Origin: Galactobacter sp052108535
Lineage (GTDB): Bacteria > Actinomycetota > Actinomycetes > Actinomycetales > Micrococcaceae
DNA length: 64,000 nt
Reading direction: 5' to 3'
Assembly: GCA_052108535.1 (NCBI GenBank)
Contig: JBQDZM010000009.1
Span: 1-64,000, forward strand
Shown: one piece after another, positions 16,237-25,134 of the stretch
How positions within the stretch are numbered: position 1 is the first letter of the stretch
Layout: every line of letters begins with the position of its first letter
Translations under genes and position numbers: made by a program
Notes under the pieces: model-generated
The model's database searches: none
What the model saw: only the letters and a program-made list of their open reading frames with translations
What the model was told of the DNA's origin: nothing

Positions 16237-16688
16237 GGCGCTCCCCTGCTCGCAGAGGCCTCGACCTTGATCAGGTGAGGACCCGGGAGGATTCCGAAGA
16301 GGGGCAGCGCAGTAGTGACCTCCACGGTGATGCCGCCGGCCTCTCCGATCCCTGTGCTGCGGGCCTCCACCTTGGGCGCCAACCCGCCGTTGAGGCTCCC
16401 GTGCAGCAACTCGTGCGCCCGCTGCTTGCCGTCCGCCGGACCACGGTCGGCGAGCGCACCGTATCTGGCCGCGTGGACTGCGGCGTCCTGGGCCAGGTTG
16501 CGGACGTGGAGGGCCAGGCCCAGGTGGAGGGCTCCGGTGAAGAGCAGCAGGAGGAGGAAGCTGACCAGGACGAATTCGGCCGTGGCGGCTCCGTGGGAGG
16601 TTCTCAGTGGTCGATGCGTTGCTGCGGGCGGCGGTGGGCGGAGGGTGGGTTTTGGTGTCCGCCGCTGTCCGGGGCGGCGGTGGTTCAT
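16233..16688 (-). CDS. tadE: TadE family pseudopilin
   Basis: This 151-residue protein has a 30-residue Pro/Arg-rich cytoplasmic head, then SHGAATAEFVLVSFLLLLLF, the TadE signature with Gly-x4-Glu prepilin geometry and one membrane helix. A small domain rich in Ala and Gly follows. TadE proteins are minor pseudopilins needed for Flp pilus assembly. It overlaps genes on both sides by four bases (ATGA), so the three small genes are tightly coupled. Maturation would need a TadV/CpaA-type peptidase, which is not encoded in this window. Confidence 0.82.
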   Translation of the reverse strand: MNHRRPGQRRTPKPTLRPPPPAATHRPLRTSHGAATAEFVLVSFLLLLLFTGALHLGLALHVRNLAQDAAVHAARYGALADRGPADGKQRAHELLHGSLNGGLAPKVEARSTGIGEAGGITVEVTTALPLFGILPGPHLIKVEASASRGAP

Positions 16689-17032
16689 CTGAGGCCACCG
16701 ACCTTGTCGATGGCGTTGGTGAACATGTTGATGAGCGCTGGCCCGGCCACGGCGTAGATCCCGGCCACGAGCAGTGCCGACATCAACGTGACCATGACCC
16801 AGCCCGGCACGTCACCTCCGCTTCCCTTGAGGCGTTGTGGGCTTCCGTTGAGGCGCTGGGAGCTTCCATTGAACCACTGGGTTGGCCGTGTTGATCGGGT
16901 TGGTCGTGGGCCGGTGGTGGGGTGGGCTGCACAGAGGGTGAGGACCAGGCCGAGCAGAGTGAGGTGCAGGGCGGTCAGTGGTCGTGATGTCTGCTGGCGG
17001 GGTGGCCTGTGCGGAACTGGGGTCCGGTTCAT
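16685..17032 (-). CDS. Flp-type pilin-like small membrane protein
   Basis: This 115-residue protein has two hydrophobic stretches. The first (LTALHLTLLGLVLTLCAA) is signal-like. The second, after a Gly-rich KGSGGDVPGWVMVTLMSALLVAGIYAVAG, resembles the short Flp-pilin/DUF4244 helix that follows a class III cleavage site. A tandem-like QRLNGS/QRLKGS motif lies between. Position directly after tadC and before tadE is where the Flp pilin sits in actinobacterial Tad loci. AGAAGGA precedes ATG 17032. Its usual conserved glutamate is not evident, so the pilin assignment is moderate. Confidence 0.62.
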   Translation of the reverse strand: MNRTPVPHRPPRQQTSRPLTALHLTLLGLVLTLCAAHPTTGPRPTRSTRPTQWFNGSSQRLNGSPQRLKGSGGDVPGWVMVTLMSALLVAGIYAVAGPALINMFTNAIDKVGGLR

Positions 17033-17070
17033 GGTGTGGTCCTTCTGTGAGGGGTGGGATGGGTTCGGGG

Positions 17071-17964
17071 TCAGAGGGAGAGCGTGATGAGGTCGATGGA
17101 GGGGAAGACCGCGAAGAGGACGGAGAGGGGCAGGATGCCGAAGACCACGGGGACGAGCATTCTGATCTCTGCTTTGCCTCCCGCTTCCAGCAGGTTGCGG
17201 CGTTCCAGGTCTCGTGCGTCTGCGGCTTGGTCGCGCAGCACGGTGGACAGCGGCGTCCCGCGTTCTCCTGCAAGCAGGATGGTTTCGACACAGTCGGTCA
17301 AGGCGGGCGCCTGGGCCTCTGCCGCCAGGTCGCGGAGCGCTGTGGAGAGGGGTACCCCGGTGCTCGTTCTCGCGACGGCACGGGTGACGATCTCGCCCAG
17401 TGGTCCTGAGGTCTCTTCCGCCGCCCTCTTCAGTGCGGGGGCTACGGCCTCTCCTGCGGCAACGCCGAGTGCGAGGAGGTCGGCCAGGAGAGGGAATTGG
17501 CTAACGATGACGGCACGTTTGCGGGTGGCGGCTCGGGTGAGGGACGTGGATCGCCACATCACGACGCCCACCAGTGCGCCCACGAAGGCTATGAGTGCCG
17601 GGAGCGGTTTGAGTGTTCCAGCGGTGGCTGCGATCGTGAAGATCACGGTCATGGCTGCGGCGACCGCTGTGCAGCTGAGGACGGTGGTTGCCCTGTGACG
17701 TAACGGGTCCGTGGTGCGTCCTGCCAGTCTGAGTTTGGTTTCCAGGCTCAGTCGTCTGGTGGCCGAGAGCGGGAGGAGTCGATCCACGAGTGCCCAGGGG
17801 CCCGCTGCGGAGTGCGGCGTGGGGCCGAGTTGGGCGGCGATCCGGTCCCCTAGCCTGCGGGTCTTGGAGAAGATCAGGGCGTCCGCGATCAGCCAGCCTC
17901 CCAGGCTCAAGGTGAGGGCGACCAGGAGTAGGCGGGAGCTGATGGCCCAGTTGATGGTGTTCAT
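17071..17964 (-). CDS. tadC: Type II secretion F-family membrane protein TadC
   Basis: This 297-residue integral membrane protein has an N-terminal membrane helix, a cytoplasmic four-helix T2SSF domain (FPLLADLLALGVAAGEAVAPALKRA ... STGVPLSTALRDLA ... ERGTPLSTVLRDQ, given in part) and closing helices (LVPVVFGILPLSVLFAVFP). With TadB it forms the inner-membrane platform worked by the TadA ATPase. It overlaps the tadB stop by four bases. No disruption is seen. Confidence 0.87.
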   Translation of the reverse strand: MNTINWAISSRLLLVALTLSLGGWLIADALIFSKTRRLGDRIAAQLGPTPHSAAGPWALVDRLLPLSATRRLSLETKLRLAGRTTDPLRHRATTVLSCTAVAAAMTVIFTIAATAGTLKPLPALIAFVGALVGVVMWRSTSLTRAATRKRAVIVSQFPLLADLLALGVAAGEAVAPALKRAAEETSGPLGEIVTRAVARTSTGVPLSTALRDLAAEAQAPALTDCVETILLAGERGTPLSTVLRDQAADARDLERRNLLEAGGKAEIRMLVPVVFGILPLSVLFAVFPSIDLITLSL

Positions 17965-18803
17965 GGGGCATTCCTCCCGGTGTTCGGGAGTGCGGAGGCC
18001 CTGATCATCAGTGCGTAGGACAGCGCTGCGATCCCGACCCCCAGCACTAACACCACTGCCCCTGCCACGGAGTCGTAGACGTCAGCGACCCGTGGTTCCA
18101 GGCACAGGATGATCAGGAGCAGCCACGGGGCCACCACAGCCAGTCTGGCCGCGTTCACCGTCCAGGATTGTCTGGCCTCGAGTTCTCCGCGGGTGGCGAT
18201 GTCGGCGCGCAAGAAGGTGGACAGGGTCGCCAAGGTGGCGCCGACGTCGGCCCCGCCGACCTCTCTGGTGAGCCGGACGGCTGCGACCAGCCGGTCCCCC
18301 ACCGGGTCAGCGATCTCCTGTTTGAGGCGGCTTAGTGCGTCGTCGACGTTGCGTCCCACCCGGAGGTCGGCCGCGTAGGTCCGGAACGGCGCGCGCAGTG
18401 GTTCCGGACCGGTGCGACCGAGTTCGGCCAGGGCCTCGGAGAGGGGGACACCAGCGCGGACGCCCGAACGGAGGTGGTCCACGGCATCTGGCCACCGGGC
18501 TCGTCGGGCGCGGGACCGCTTCTGCGCCGCGGGGCCCAGCGCCCAGGTGGGGATGGCCCCGGCTGCCAGGGCAGCCAGGACGGAGAGGGAGACGGTGGAG
18601 GTCAGCGCCAGGACCAGCAATCCAGTCCCAAGCCCCAGCGCTACGGAGAACAGGAGGAAGGGGAGGACCCCGGTGCCCGCGCGTCCTGCGCGGTCGAGGC
18701 GGGTTCGCAGCCGGCTCGTGCGTCGGCGTGCGGGTTCACCGAAACCTGAATACCAGACCAGGGCGAGCCCGCAGCCCAGAAGACAACCAAGCAGCACGCT
18801 CAT
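17961..18803 (-). CDS. tadB: Type II secretion F-family membrane protein TadB
   Basis: This 280-residue protein has a membrane helix at the N-terminus (SVLLGCLLGCGLALVWY), two more near residues 50-100, and the T2SSF cytoplasmic domain (RWPDAVDHLRSGVRAGVPLSEALAEL ... EVGGADVGATLATLSTFLRADIATRGELEAR, in part). Two C-terminal helices follow. It is the partner platform protein to TadC. ATG 18803 was chosen because it overlaps the tadA stop by four bases and starts a proper membrane helix; upstream in-frame sequence is shadow of tadA. Confidence 0.88.
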   Translation of the reverse strand: MSVLLGCLLGCGLALVWYSGFGEPARRRTSRLRTRLDRAGRAGTGVLPFLLFSVALGLGTGLLVLALTSTVSLSVLAALAAGAIPTWALGPAAQKRSRARRARWPDAVDHLRSGVRAGVPLSEALAELGRTGPEPLRAPFRTYAADLRVGRNVDDALSRLKQEIADPVGDRLVAAVRLTREVGGADVGATLATLSTFLRADIATRGELEARQSWTVNAARLAVVAPWLLLIILCLEPRVADVYDSVAGAVVLVLGVGIAALSYALMIRASALPNTGRNAP

Positions 18804-20029
18804 GGCGCACCGGCCAGGAGTCGGTGGGCGTCGATACCCGCTCTGCGCAATTTGGGGTGTTCGGGATCCGCCTCTGGGTGGCGTCTCAGCCCGCTCCCGT
18901 GATCGGTGAAGATCCGGGAGAGTTCGATGACGCCGTCCTCGGTCACCGGCCCCACCGAGGCGATCTCGCTGATGTAGCGCCCGCCGTCCGCCCTGCGGGA
19001 GCAGTGGACCACCAGGTCGATGGTCGTGGAGACAGTCGCCGTCACGAAGGCCGCGGAGATGTTCGGGCCGGCCAGGAGCGGTAGGGCGCAGAGTTTCGTG
19101 AGGGCTTCCCTCGCCGAGTTCGCGTGGATGGTGGCGCTGCCTGGCAAGCCCGCGTTGAGGGCCAGCAGGAGATCCAGGCTCTCCGCCTCCCGGACCTCTC
19201 CGATGGTGATGCGGTCCGGTCGCATGCGCAGCGCCTCCTTCACGAGCCTGCGCAGCGTGATCTCCCCGGCCCCGTCCAGATTGGGTGGACGGCATTGCAG
19301 CGTCACGACGTCTCGCAGGGGGACGTTCAGTTCCCTGACTTCCTCCGCAACGACGATGCGTTGTCGCGGTGGGATGGAGGCGGCCAGACATCCAAGAAGG
19401 GTGGTCTTCCCCGCCTGGGTGGGGCCGGAGACCAGGATGTTCAGCCCTGCGGAGACGGCGGCTTCGAGGTACCCGGCTGCGTGGCCGGTCAGGCTGCCGC
19501 GTTCCACGAGGTCTGAAAGCCGGCGAGCGCGGGACACGAATTTACGGATGTTCACGTACCAAGGACCGGGGGTGACGTCCGGGATCGCGACGTGGAGGCG
19601 AGAGCCGTCCGGAAGCGTCGCGTCCACGAACGGTGAGGACAGATCCAGGTGACGGTTGGTGGGAGCCAACATGCGTTCGATGAGTTGCCGCAGTTCATCC
19701 TGGGTGAGCCGGAGTGAGGTGAGTTCGGCGACGCCGCTGCGGGCCACGAATACCTTGTCGCAGCCGTTGAGCCAGATCTCCTCGATCTCGGGGTCGTCGA
19801 GGAAGGGTTGCAGCCGACCGAATCCGGTCAGGGCATGCAGGACCGCGCGTCCTGCCTGGGCCAGATCGCCGATGTCTGGCAATCCCTCGCGCAGGGATCG
19901 TAGGTCATAGTCCTGCACCGCGTGGTCCACCATTCGTTCAACCATGGCTCGGTCGGCCACCGGGTCCACGGACTCCCGTAGCAGGGCGGCCCTGACCTGC
20001 GTCTCGATGTACCGCGCGGCTTGCGACAC
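18800..20029 (-). CDS. tadA: Tad secretion/pilus ATPase TadA (CpaF-like)
   Basis: This 409-residue GSPII_E ATPase powers Flp/Tad assembly. It has Walker A GPTQAGKTTLLG, the Asp-box region IRKF ... EVRELNVPLRD, Walker B-like ITIGEVREAESLDLLLALNAG, and the His-box GLPGSATIHANSAREAL. The N-terminal helical part (VDPVADRAMVERMVDHAV) and FLDDPEIEEIWLNGCDKVFVAR are standard for CpaF. GTG 20029 was chosen because AAGGAGG lies seven bases before it; upstream in-frame codons are Pro/Arg low complexity. No TadZ/Ssd-like localisation protein precedes it here, unlike many Tad loci. Confidence 0.91.
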   Translation of the reverse strand: MSQAARYIETQVRAALLRESVDPVADRAMVERMVDHAVQDYDLRSLREGLPDIGDLAQAGRAVLHALTGFGRLQPFLDDPEIEEIWLNGCDKVFVARSGVAELTSLRLTQDELRQLIERMLAPTNRHLDLSSPFVDATLPDGSRLHVAIPDVTPGPWYVNIRKFVSRARRLSDLVERGSLTGHAAGYLEAAVSAGLNILVSGPTQAGKTTLLGCLAASIPPRQRIVVAEEVRELNVPLRDVVTLQCRPPNLDGAGEITLRRLVKEALRMRPDRITIGEVREAESLDLLLALNAGLPGSATIHANSAREALTKLCALPLLAGPNISAAFVTATVSTTIDLVVHCSRRADGGRYISEIASVGPVTEDGVIELSRIFTDHGSGLRRHPEADPEHPKLRRAGIDAHRLLAGAP

Positions 20030-20387
20030 CGTTCCCCTCCTTCGAGAACCTGGCCGCCAGCACCCGTGGGTGGGTTCCGGGCGCCCGGGGATGTACCGGC
20101 CCGGGGCGGGTGTGGGTTGCCGGGCGCTTGAGCGCGGTAACCGGTCACTGCCTTGGCCGGTGGGATGTTCGGGGAAGTCGTGGATACGCAGCGTAATCCC
20201 GTGATGATTCGGGTTCAAGTGGTTTCTCGGCAACTGTGGATAACTCAGCCGCACGGAGACGACGCGTGGTTCCGGCGTGTCCTCCACAGCAGCCCGTTGG
20301 AAACCCCTCGTCACCTCCGACGCTCGCGCCCGGCGCCGGTAGCCTCCTTGAACCTAGCCACGCCAGCACGAGAGAGGAGTCTGAGCA
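20030..20387. promoter_or_regulatory. Divergent promoter region between tadA and the FHA-FtsK gene
   Basis: These 358 bases hold no convincing gene. They must carry promoters for both outward genes. The leftmost 10 bases include the tadA ribosome site. A perfect DnaA-box sequence (TGTGGATAA, complement of TTATCCACA) lies at 20235-20243. It is a single copy, so it is not an origin, though it could mark DnaA-responsive transcription. GAGAGGAG just before 20388 is the ribosome site of the plus-strand gene. Confidence 0.45.
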
Positions 20388-23300
20388 GTGATCCATGTGC
20401 GCCAAGGCGATCCCCGGGTCTTCATCCCTGCGGGGGACGATCTCACCCATCTCAGCCGGGCCTTCCCCGACGACCTGCCTCGCTGGCAGCAGCCCGACCG
20501 CCCGGACCATGGGGGCGGGGCCGATCATCGCAGCAGAGCGGACGGTGTGGTGTTGGTGATCGAATCCGGACCGGATGCCGGTCTGGTGGTCCCCCTACCC
20601 CGTGGAACCACCACCGTGGGCAGAGGGGACTGCCGGATCCGGCTCACGGATCCCTCCGTGCACCGCCATCATGCACGGATCCACGTGTCGGCAGACGGGA
20701 TCCTGCTCGACGCCCTGGGGCGGGTTGAGGTGAACGGTCGCCGCAGCAGCCACCGCCGCGTGGACGAGAGCTGTCTTATCGGCATGGGGCGGGACCGTTT
20801 GCGCATCCTCGCCCGCATCCCCGAACGCCCCCCTGCCGGTAGCACCGAGGAAACCGAATGGGACGCCATCAGGGTCGATACCCCTGCGCCGCACTCACCG
20901 CCCGTCGTCGCAGCCGTGGGCGCTGTGGCGCCCTTGGCTGTCGGGGGGATTCTGGTCGCGGTGACCGGGAACTGGCTCATGCTCCTTTTCGGCTGCATCG
21001 GCCTACTGACCGGCGGGATGACGGTGGCGGATATCCTGCACCGCCGCCGCAGGCAGGCCCGTGAGGAGTCCCGGGCTGCGCGCAACGCGGCCGTCCTCGC
21101 CGTCCGTCGTCACCCGCCACCGGGCACCTGTGTGGCCTCCCTCCGGAGTCCAGGACGCCGGATCGACACGGAAGCACCACCGCCGGTTCGGCTCGGGGAA
21201 TGCGTGGACCCCCGGATACGAGTCATGGGCGGGAGGGATAGCCGCCCCCGGCGCAAGGTCTCGGTCGCGCAGCTTCCGGCCCTGTGTGCTCCAGGCGTCG
21301 GTCAGGATGTTCGCTTGCTCGGACCGCCCGACGTGGTTGCCGCCGCAGTGCGAGCCATCGCGCTGGCCTGGATCCCCGGAACCTCCACCGACGCACACGA
21401 GCCCTCAGGGCCAGGCGTCACCCTGAGGGTGGCAGCTACCGAAAGCCTGCCCGCCCGCATCCTCGCACTCCCCGGCGTGAGCAGGGCCCTCCCATCGGAT
21501 CCCGCGGTCCTGACGCGCACCACCGCGTCCGGAGCCACGAATCGGATCATGGTGGGAGGGCACGCTGGCGACAACGACGTGGTCATCCGACTGGACCATG
21601 GCACGCTCCCCTCTGCCTCCGGCAGCAGCGTGCGCTTCGTTCCTGATCAGCTCAGCCTGCACGGCGCCCTGATCGCCGTGAGTTCGCTGCCCTCGACGGC
21701 TGACCTCGGCACGGACACCGCCCTGCCCAGAGGTTTTTCACGACCCCGCCCTTCAGACAGTGGACCGGTCCCCGACGACCTCGACGCCGTCCTTGGCCAT
21801 CACGACGATGAGTCAACCGTCGGCGCCGCACTGACCGTGTCCCTGGTCCGTGACGGTCCGCACGCCCTCGTGGCCGGCACCACCGGCAGCGGGAAGTCGG
21901 TGCTGTTGACCACGTGGTTGTCCTCCTTGACCGAGCGCACTGGGCCCGACCGACTACGGCTGGTCCTCTTGGATTTCAAAGGTGGCGCCACGTTTGGACC
22001 GTGGTCCGGCTTGCCCCATGTGGAAGCACTCGTGACGGACCTTGACCTGGAATCGACGACCCGGGTCGTGGAGGGGATCGCGGCGGAGCTGCACCGTCGA
22101 GAACGGTTGCTGCAACAAGCAGGGGCGTCCGACGTCCAGGACCTCCCAGCCGCTGCACGGCCCCCACGCATCGTGGTGGTCGTGGACGAATTCCGAATCC
22201 TGGCCGAATCCGTTCCCGAGGTCCTGAAGGACCTGATGCACTGCGCCACGGTGGGTCGTTCCCTCGGCCTGCACCTGATCCTCGCAACCCAACGACCGCA
22301 GGGTGTGGTCTCCCCCGAGATCCGCGCGAATGTCGCCCTGACCATCTGTCTCAGATTAACCAGCGAGGCCGAGGCCGTGGACCTCATCGGTTCCCCGTTG
22401 CCCGCCCGCCTTCCCGCCCAGGACCCAGGGCGGGGCTTCATCCGAAGAGGCTCCGGCCAGCCTGAATCCTTCCGAGTGGAGCCCGACGCTGCCTCGGCCC
22501 GTCGTGCGCCCCGATACGACCTGGTGATCGGTCCCACCTGCGCGGACGTGATCCGTCTTCCAGCACCCGAGCCCCGCGCCCCGGATGCAGGTCAGGGAAC
22601 CCCCGCCGCGCCGTTCATCGCCCCACCTCTGCCCACGCAGCTCACCAGGGTCTGTACGCCACCGGCTGCGGAGCCGTCGCAGGGTACCTGCGGCCGCCAG
22701 CGTTCAGCGGTGGGGTTCGGGCTGCGCGCGGCGCCGGATCGACTCAGTCCCTGGACCTACGTTCCGACAGCGGATGCTTCGCTGGCCGTCCTGGCAGCGC
22801 CGGGTCCGCACCGCAACGCGCAAGTGCTCTCGTGGCTCAGCGCCCTCCAACGGGCCGGGCATGCGGACGCTTGTGTGGTGCTCAGCGGCGACGGCCTCGA
22901 GAACGACGCCGCCCTGGCACGATTCCCCGGACTCGTGTTGACCCCGGATCAGGGTCGGGACGCGGACGAGGTCCTCACCGAGTTGAGCCAGGGAGGCACC
23001 CCACGTCCCGGTCGCAGGCCCTTACTGGTGCTGACCGCGCCCGCCGCGTGGTTCGGCGACGGCCTCCAGCAGATCGAGGCCGCGCGCGAGGCTGCGGTCA
23101 TGTCACTGCTCGCCCACCGCCGCTGTCCCGTACTCCTGGTGGGCGGACGCGATCTCAGTTCCTCACGGTTGCTGGCCCACACTCCATGGAGGGTCTACCA
23201 ACCCTGGTCCATGACGCCGGAGACCACGGCCACCTGGCCACGTCGACGAAGCTGCGCGAGTATCCCTGGCCGCGGAGTCCTCATGGGCCCGGACACCGGC

Positions 23301-24026
23301 CCCTCCGGCGTCGTGGTCCACTCCACGCAGCTGCCACATGGCCACCGGCCCCCGGTCCGGACCCGGCACCTCAGCGAGGTGCCCGACGCCACTGTGGGTA
23401 CCTGGGTAGCGCTTCCTCCACGCTTCACCGCGCAGGACTGGGAGGTCAGGAATCCTCAGGCGCAGGCCGATTCTGCTCCGCTGGCCGTACGAGCGCCCGA
23501 CCTCAGGCCCGTCGGCTGGGACCCGACCTCGCGTGCAGCCGTGATCCTGGGTGGCCAAGGCAGCGGACGCACCACTGCGTTGAGGGCCCTGGCCGCTCAC
23601 CTGCGCAACGCCCGCATCCTGACCCGAAGCCAGCTGGAGCAGATCGCCACCAAACCACAACCGAACTCGATCGATCGGGTGACTCAGCAGTTGGAGACGT
23701 GGTGGTGCGTGGACGACGTCGATGCGTTGGGGCCATCTGCCCTGTCCCTCTTAGCCGACAGAGTGCGCCACCGCGGCAGGGTGCTCGTGGTCGCGAGTAC
23801 GGCGACCTCTATTCCGAACCAGCTGCCATGGTGGCACCAGGTCGATCAATCCGGTTCGGTCCTACTGTTGGGACCACGCGGGACCGAGGCCGCGAACCTG
23901 GGATGGCGCATCCCACCGAATCCCACCGCGCCCCCGGGCCGCGCTTGGTTGATCCCCCCAGGTGAGTCCGCACCCGTCAGGGTGCAATTGTTGCTGATTC
24001 AGGGAACGCCCGGGCCGGAACGCTGA
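20388..24026 (+). CDS. FHA-domain FtsK/SpoIIIE ATPase (EssC/EccC-like)
   Basis: This 1212-residue membrane ATPase opens with an FHA-type domain at about residues 52-150 (TTVGRGDCRIRL...VNGRRSS), then two membrane helices near 180-225, as in EssC of type VII secretion. The first FtsK/SpoIIIE domain is intact: Walker A GTTGSGKS with Lys503, Walker B RIVVVVDEFRIL, and LILATQRPQGVVSPEIRANV. A second domain is degenerate: GGQGSGRTT has Arg1061 where the Walker lysine belongs, followed by WWCVDDVDALGP. It presumably moves a folded substrate across the membrane. No WXG100 proteins or other type VII genes lie nearby, so its substrate is unknown. Confidence 0.82.
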   Translation: MIHVRQGDPRVFIPAGDDLTHLSRAFPDDLPRWQQPDRPDHGGGADHRSRADGVVLVIESGPDAGLVVPLPRGTTTVGRGDCRIRLTDPSVHRHHARIHVSADGILLDALGRVEVNGRRSSHRRVDESCLIGMGRDRLRILARIPERPPAGSTEETEWDAIRVDTPAPHSPPVVAAVGAVAPLAVGGILVAVTGNWLMLLFGCIGLLTGGMTVADILHRRRRQAREESRAARNAAVLAVRRHPPPGTCVASLRSPGRRIDTEAPPPVRLGECVDPRIRVMGGRDSRPRRKVSVAQLPALCAPGVGQDVRLLGPPDVVAAAVRAIALAWIPGTSTDAHEPSGPGVTLRVAATESLPARILALPGVSRALPSDPAVLTRTTASGATNRIMVGGHAGDNDVVIRLDHGTLPSASGSSVRFVPDQLSLHGALIAVSSLPSTADLGTDTALPRGFSRPRPSDSGPVPDDLDAVLGHHDDESTVGAALTVSLVRDGPHALVAGTTGSGKSVLLTTWLSSLTERTGPDRLRLVLLDFKGGATFGPWSGLPHVEALVTDLDLESTTRVVEGIAAELHRRERLLQQAGASDVQDLPAAARPPRIVVVVDEFRILAESVPEVLKDLMHCATVGRSLGLHLILATQRPQGVVSPEIRANVALTICLRLTSEAEAVDLIGSPLPARLPAQDPGRGFIRRGSGQPESFRVEPDAASARRAPRYDLVIGPTCADVIRLPAPEPRAPDAGQGTPAAPFIAPPLPTQLTRVCTPPAAEPSQGTCGRQRSAVGFGLRAAPDRLSPWTYVPTADASLAVLAAPGPHRNAQVLSWLSALQRAGHADACVVLSGDGLENDAALARFPGLVLTPDQGRDADEVLTELSQGGTPRPGRRPLLVLTAPAAWFGDGLQQIEAAREAAVMSLLAHRRCPVLLVGGRDLSSSRLLAHTPWRVYQPWSMTPETTATWPRRRSCASIPGRGVLMGPDTGPSGVVVHSTQLPHGHRPPVRTRHLSEVPDATVGTWVALPPRFTAQDWEVRNPQAQADSAPLAVRAPDLRPVGWDPTSRAAVILGGQGSGRTTALRALAAHLRNARILTRSQLEQIATKPQPNSIDRVTQQLETWWCVDDVDALGPSALSLLADRVRHRGRVLVVASTATSIPNQLPWWHQVDQSGSVLLLGPRGTEAANLGWRIPPNPTAPPGRAWLIPPGESAPVRVQLLLIQGTPGPER

Positions 24027-24036
24027 GCGTCCTCGA

Positions 24037-24546
24037 TCAGCGCGGGGCGTCGTCGGGTTCCAGCCAGGCGCGAGTGGCCGGGGAGAACACGGTCACCAAG
24101 GCAACACCGCCCACCAAGAGCATCCCGACGCCCAAGGTCAGACCGGCCCAGTCCCCCACACCAGGCGCATTGGAGATGTAGTAGATGCTCACAATCACCT
24201 GGAAAAGTTGCCACACCACCACGGCAGAGCGGGTCCAGGCTCTGCCGGCCAAGTGCTTGAACGCGACCACGCCCTGCCACACGGCCACCAGCAACAACAA
24301 CACCAGCAAGAAGACCCTGCCAGCCACGGAGACCGAGGAGCTCTGACCGATCGCTTGAGCGGCGAAGACCGCGGCAACGAGGACCCCCACGGCCTCCAGG
24401 ATCACGCACACGGACACGATCACCACGCTGCCGGGGATGCGTGCACGCGCCACCTCGCCCGAAGTCCCCTCACCGGACGACGTCGTCAACGCCGCGTTCT
24501 GCTCCTGTTGCGCCTGCCGCTTCTGCCTGTTGCTCACCTGTCCCAT
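24037..24546 (-). CDS. Hypothetical four-helix membrane protein
   Basis: This ~169-residue protein has a polar head rich in Gln and Lys (SNRQKRQAQQEQNAAL) and four predicted membrane helices: SVVIVSVCVILEAVGVLVAA, VFLLVLLLLVAVWQGVVAF, SAVVVWQLFQVIVSIYYI and LTLGVGMLLVGGVALVTVF. I do not recognise the family beyond resemblance to small actinobacterial membrane proteins of unknown role. Three starts are possible (GTG 24561, ATG 24546, GTG 24537); none has a strong ribosome site, so the N-terminus is uncertain. It is convergent with the FtsK-type gene, ten bases apart, with CGCTGA/TCAGCG forming a tiny hairpin over both stop codons. Confidence 0.65.
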   Translation of the reverse strand: MGQVSNRQKRQAQQEQNAALTTSSGEGTSGEVARARIPGSVVIVSVCVILEAVGVLVAAVFAAQAIGQSSSVSVAGRVFLLVLLLLVAVWQGVVAFKHLAGRAWTRSAVVVWQLFQVIVSIYYISNAPGVGDWAGLTLGVGMLLVGGVALVTVFSPATRAWLEPDDAPR

Positions 24547-24869
24547 GCTACGGGGCGCCACGCGCCCGTGGCGCGCCCCGAACGGGACCTAAGCCAGGCC
24601 CGTCGGACACTGCACCACCTCAGCAGGCACGCAGCCGTCCAGGCTATCCATAGCGTGTATCCACCAGATGTCACGGGAATGTCCCGGTGAGAAACCCCAC
24701 AGGCCTACGAGCGAATGACCACTGCCAACACCCTTGTCCGCATCCGGGCGTCATGAAAATATTTAAGCAATAACCAAGGGGCGCGCACGATCCCCCGTTT
24801 GGCTTGGTTCCCACCCATGAAACCACGACGAACACGCGCGCCCTTGAAGCGATACCAAGGAGTACATCC
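24547..24869 (+). promoter_or_regulatory. Upstream region of whiB1
   Basis: These 323 bases contain no gene. They include an unusually AT-rich patch for this genome at 24755-24773 (AAAATATTTAAGCAATAA), the likely promoter core. An imperfect inverted repeat (CACGGGA / TCCCGGTG) lies at about 24673-24690. AAGGAG at 24857-24862 is the whiB1 ribosome site. That leaves an untranslated leader of up to ~90 bases, compatible with the long leader known for whiB1 in mycobacteria. Confidence 0.4.
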
Positions 24870-25118
24870 ATGAGTTGGCGCGATAAGGCCGCTTGCCTCG
24901 AGAAGGATCCCGATCTCTTCTTCCCCGTGGGCAACACCGGCCCAGCATTGCTGCAGATCGAAGAAGCCAAGGCCGTCTGCCGTAGTTGCGACGTCGTGGA
25001 CAAGTGCCTGCAGTGGGCCGTCGAATCTGGCCAGGACGCCGGCGTCTGGGGCGGCATGAGCGAGGATGAGCGTCGCGCCATGAAGCGCCGCGCAGCCCGC
25101 GCCCGTCGCGCCTCCTGA
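24870..25118 (+). CDS. whiB1: WhiB1-type Fe-S transcriptional regulator
   Basis: This 82-residue Wbl protein has the four cluster-binding cysteines Cys9, Cys37, Cys40 and Cys46 (CRSCDVVDKC), the turn GVWGGMSEDERR and a basic C-terminal tail (MKRRAARARRAS). Those features and LFFPVGNTGPAL match WhiB1, which is essential in mycobacteria. There it binds a nitric-oxide-sensitive [4Fe-4S] cluster and contacts sigma region 4. ATG 24870 has AAGGAG upstream. It is a single gene, ended by the hairpin at 25135. Confidence 0.95.
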   Translation: MSWRDKAACLEKDPDLFFPVGNTGPALLQIEEAKAVCRSCDVVDKCLQWAVESGQDAGVWGGMSEDERRAMKRRAARARRAS

Positions 25119-25134
25119 CCTGACGCAACCGTTC

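Noticed and set aside
20235..20243. Replication origin signal
   Set aside because: There is only one DnaA box and no dnaA, dnaN or AT-rich unwinding region nearby.
20388..24026. Chromosome translocase FtsK
   Set aside because: The FHA head, two-helix membrane part and tandem ATPase domains fit EssC/EccC, and the FtsK gamma DNA-reading domain is absent.
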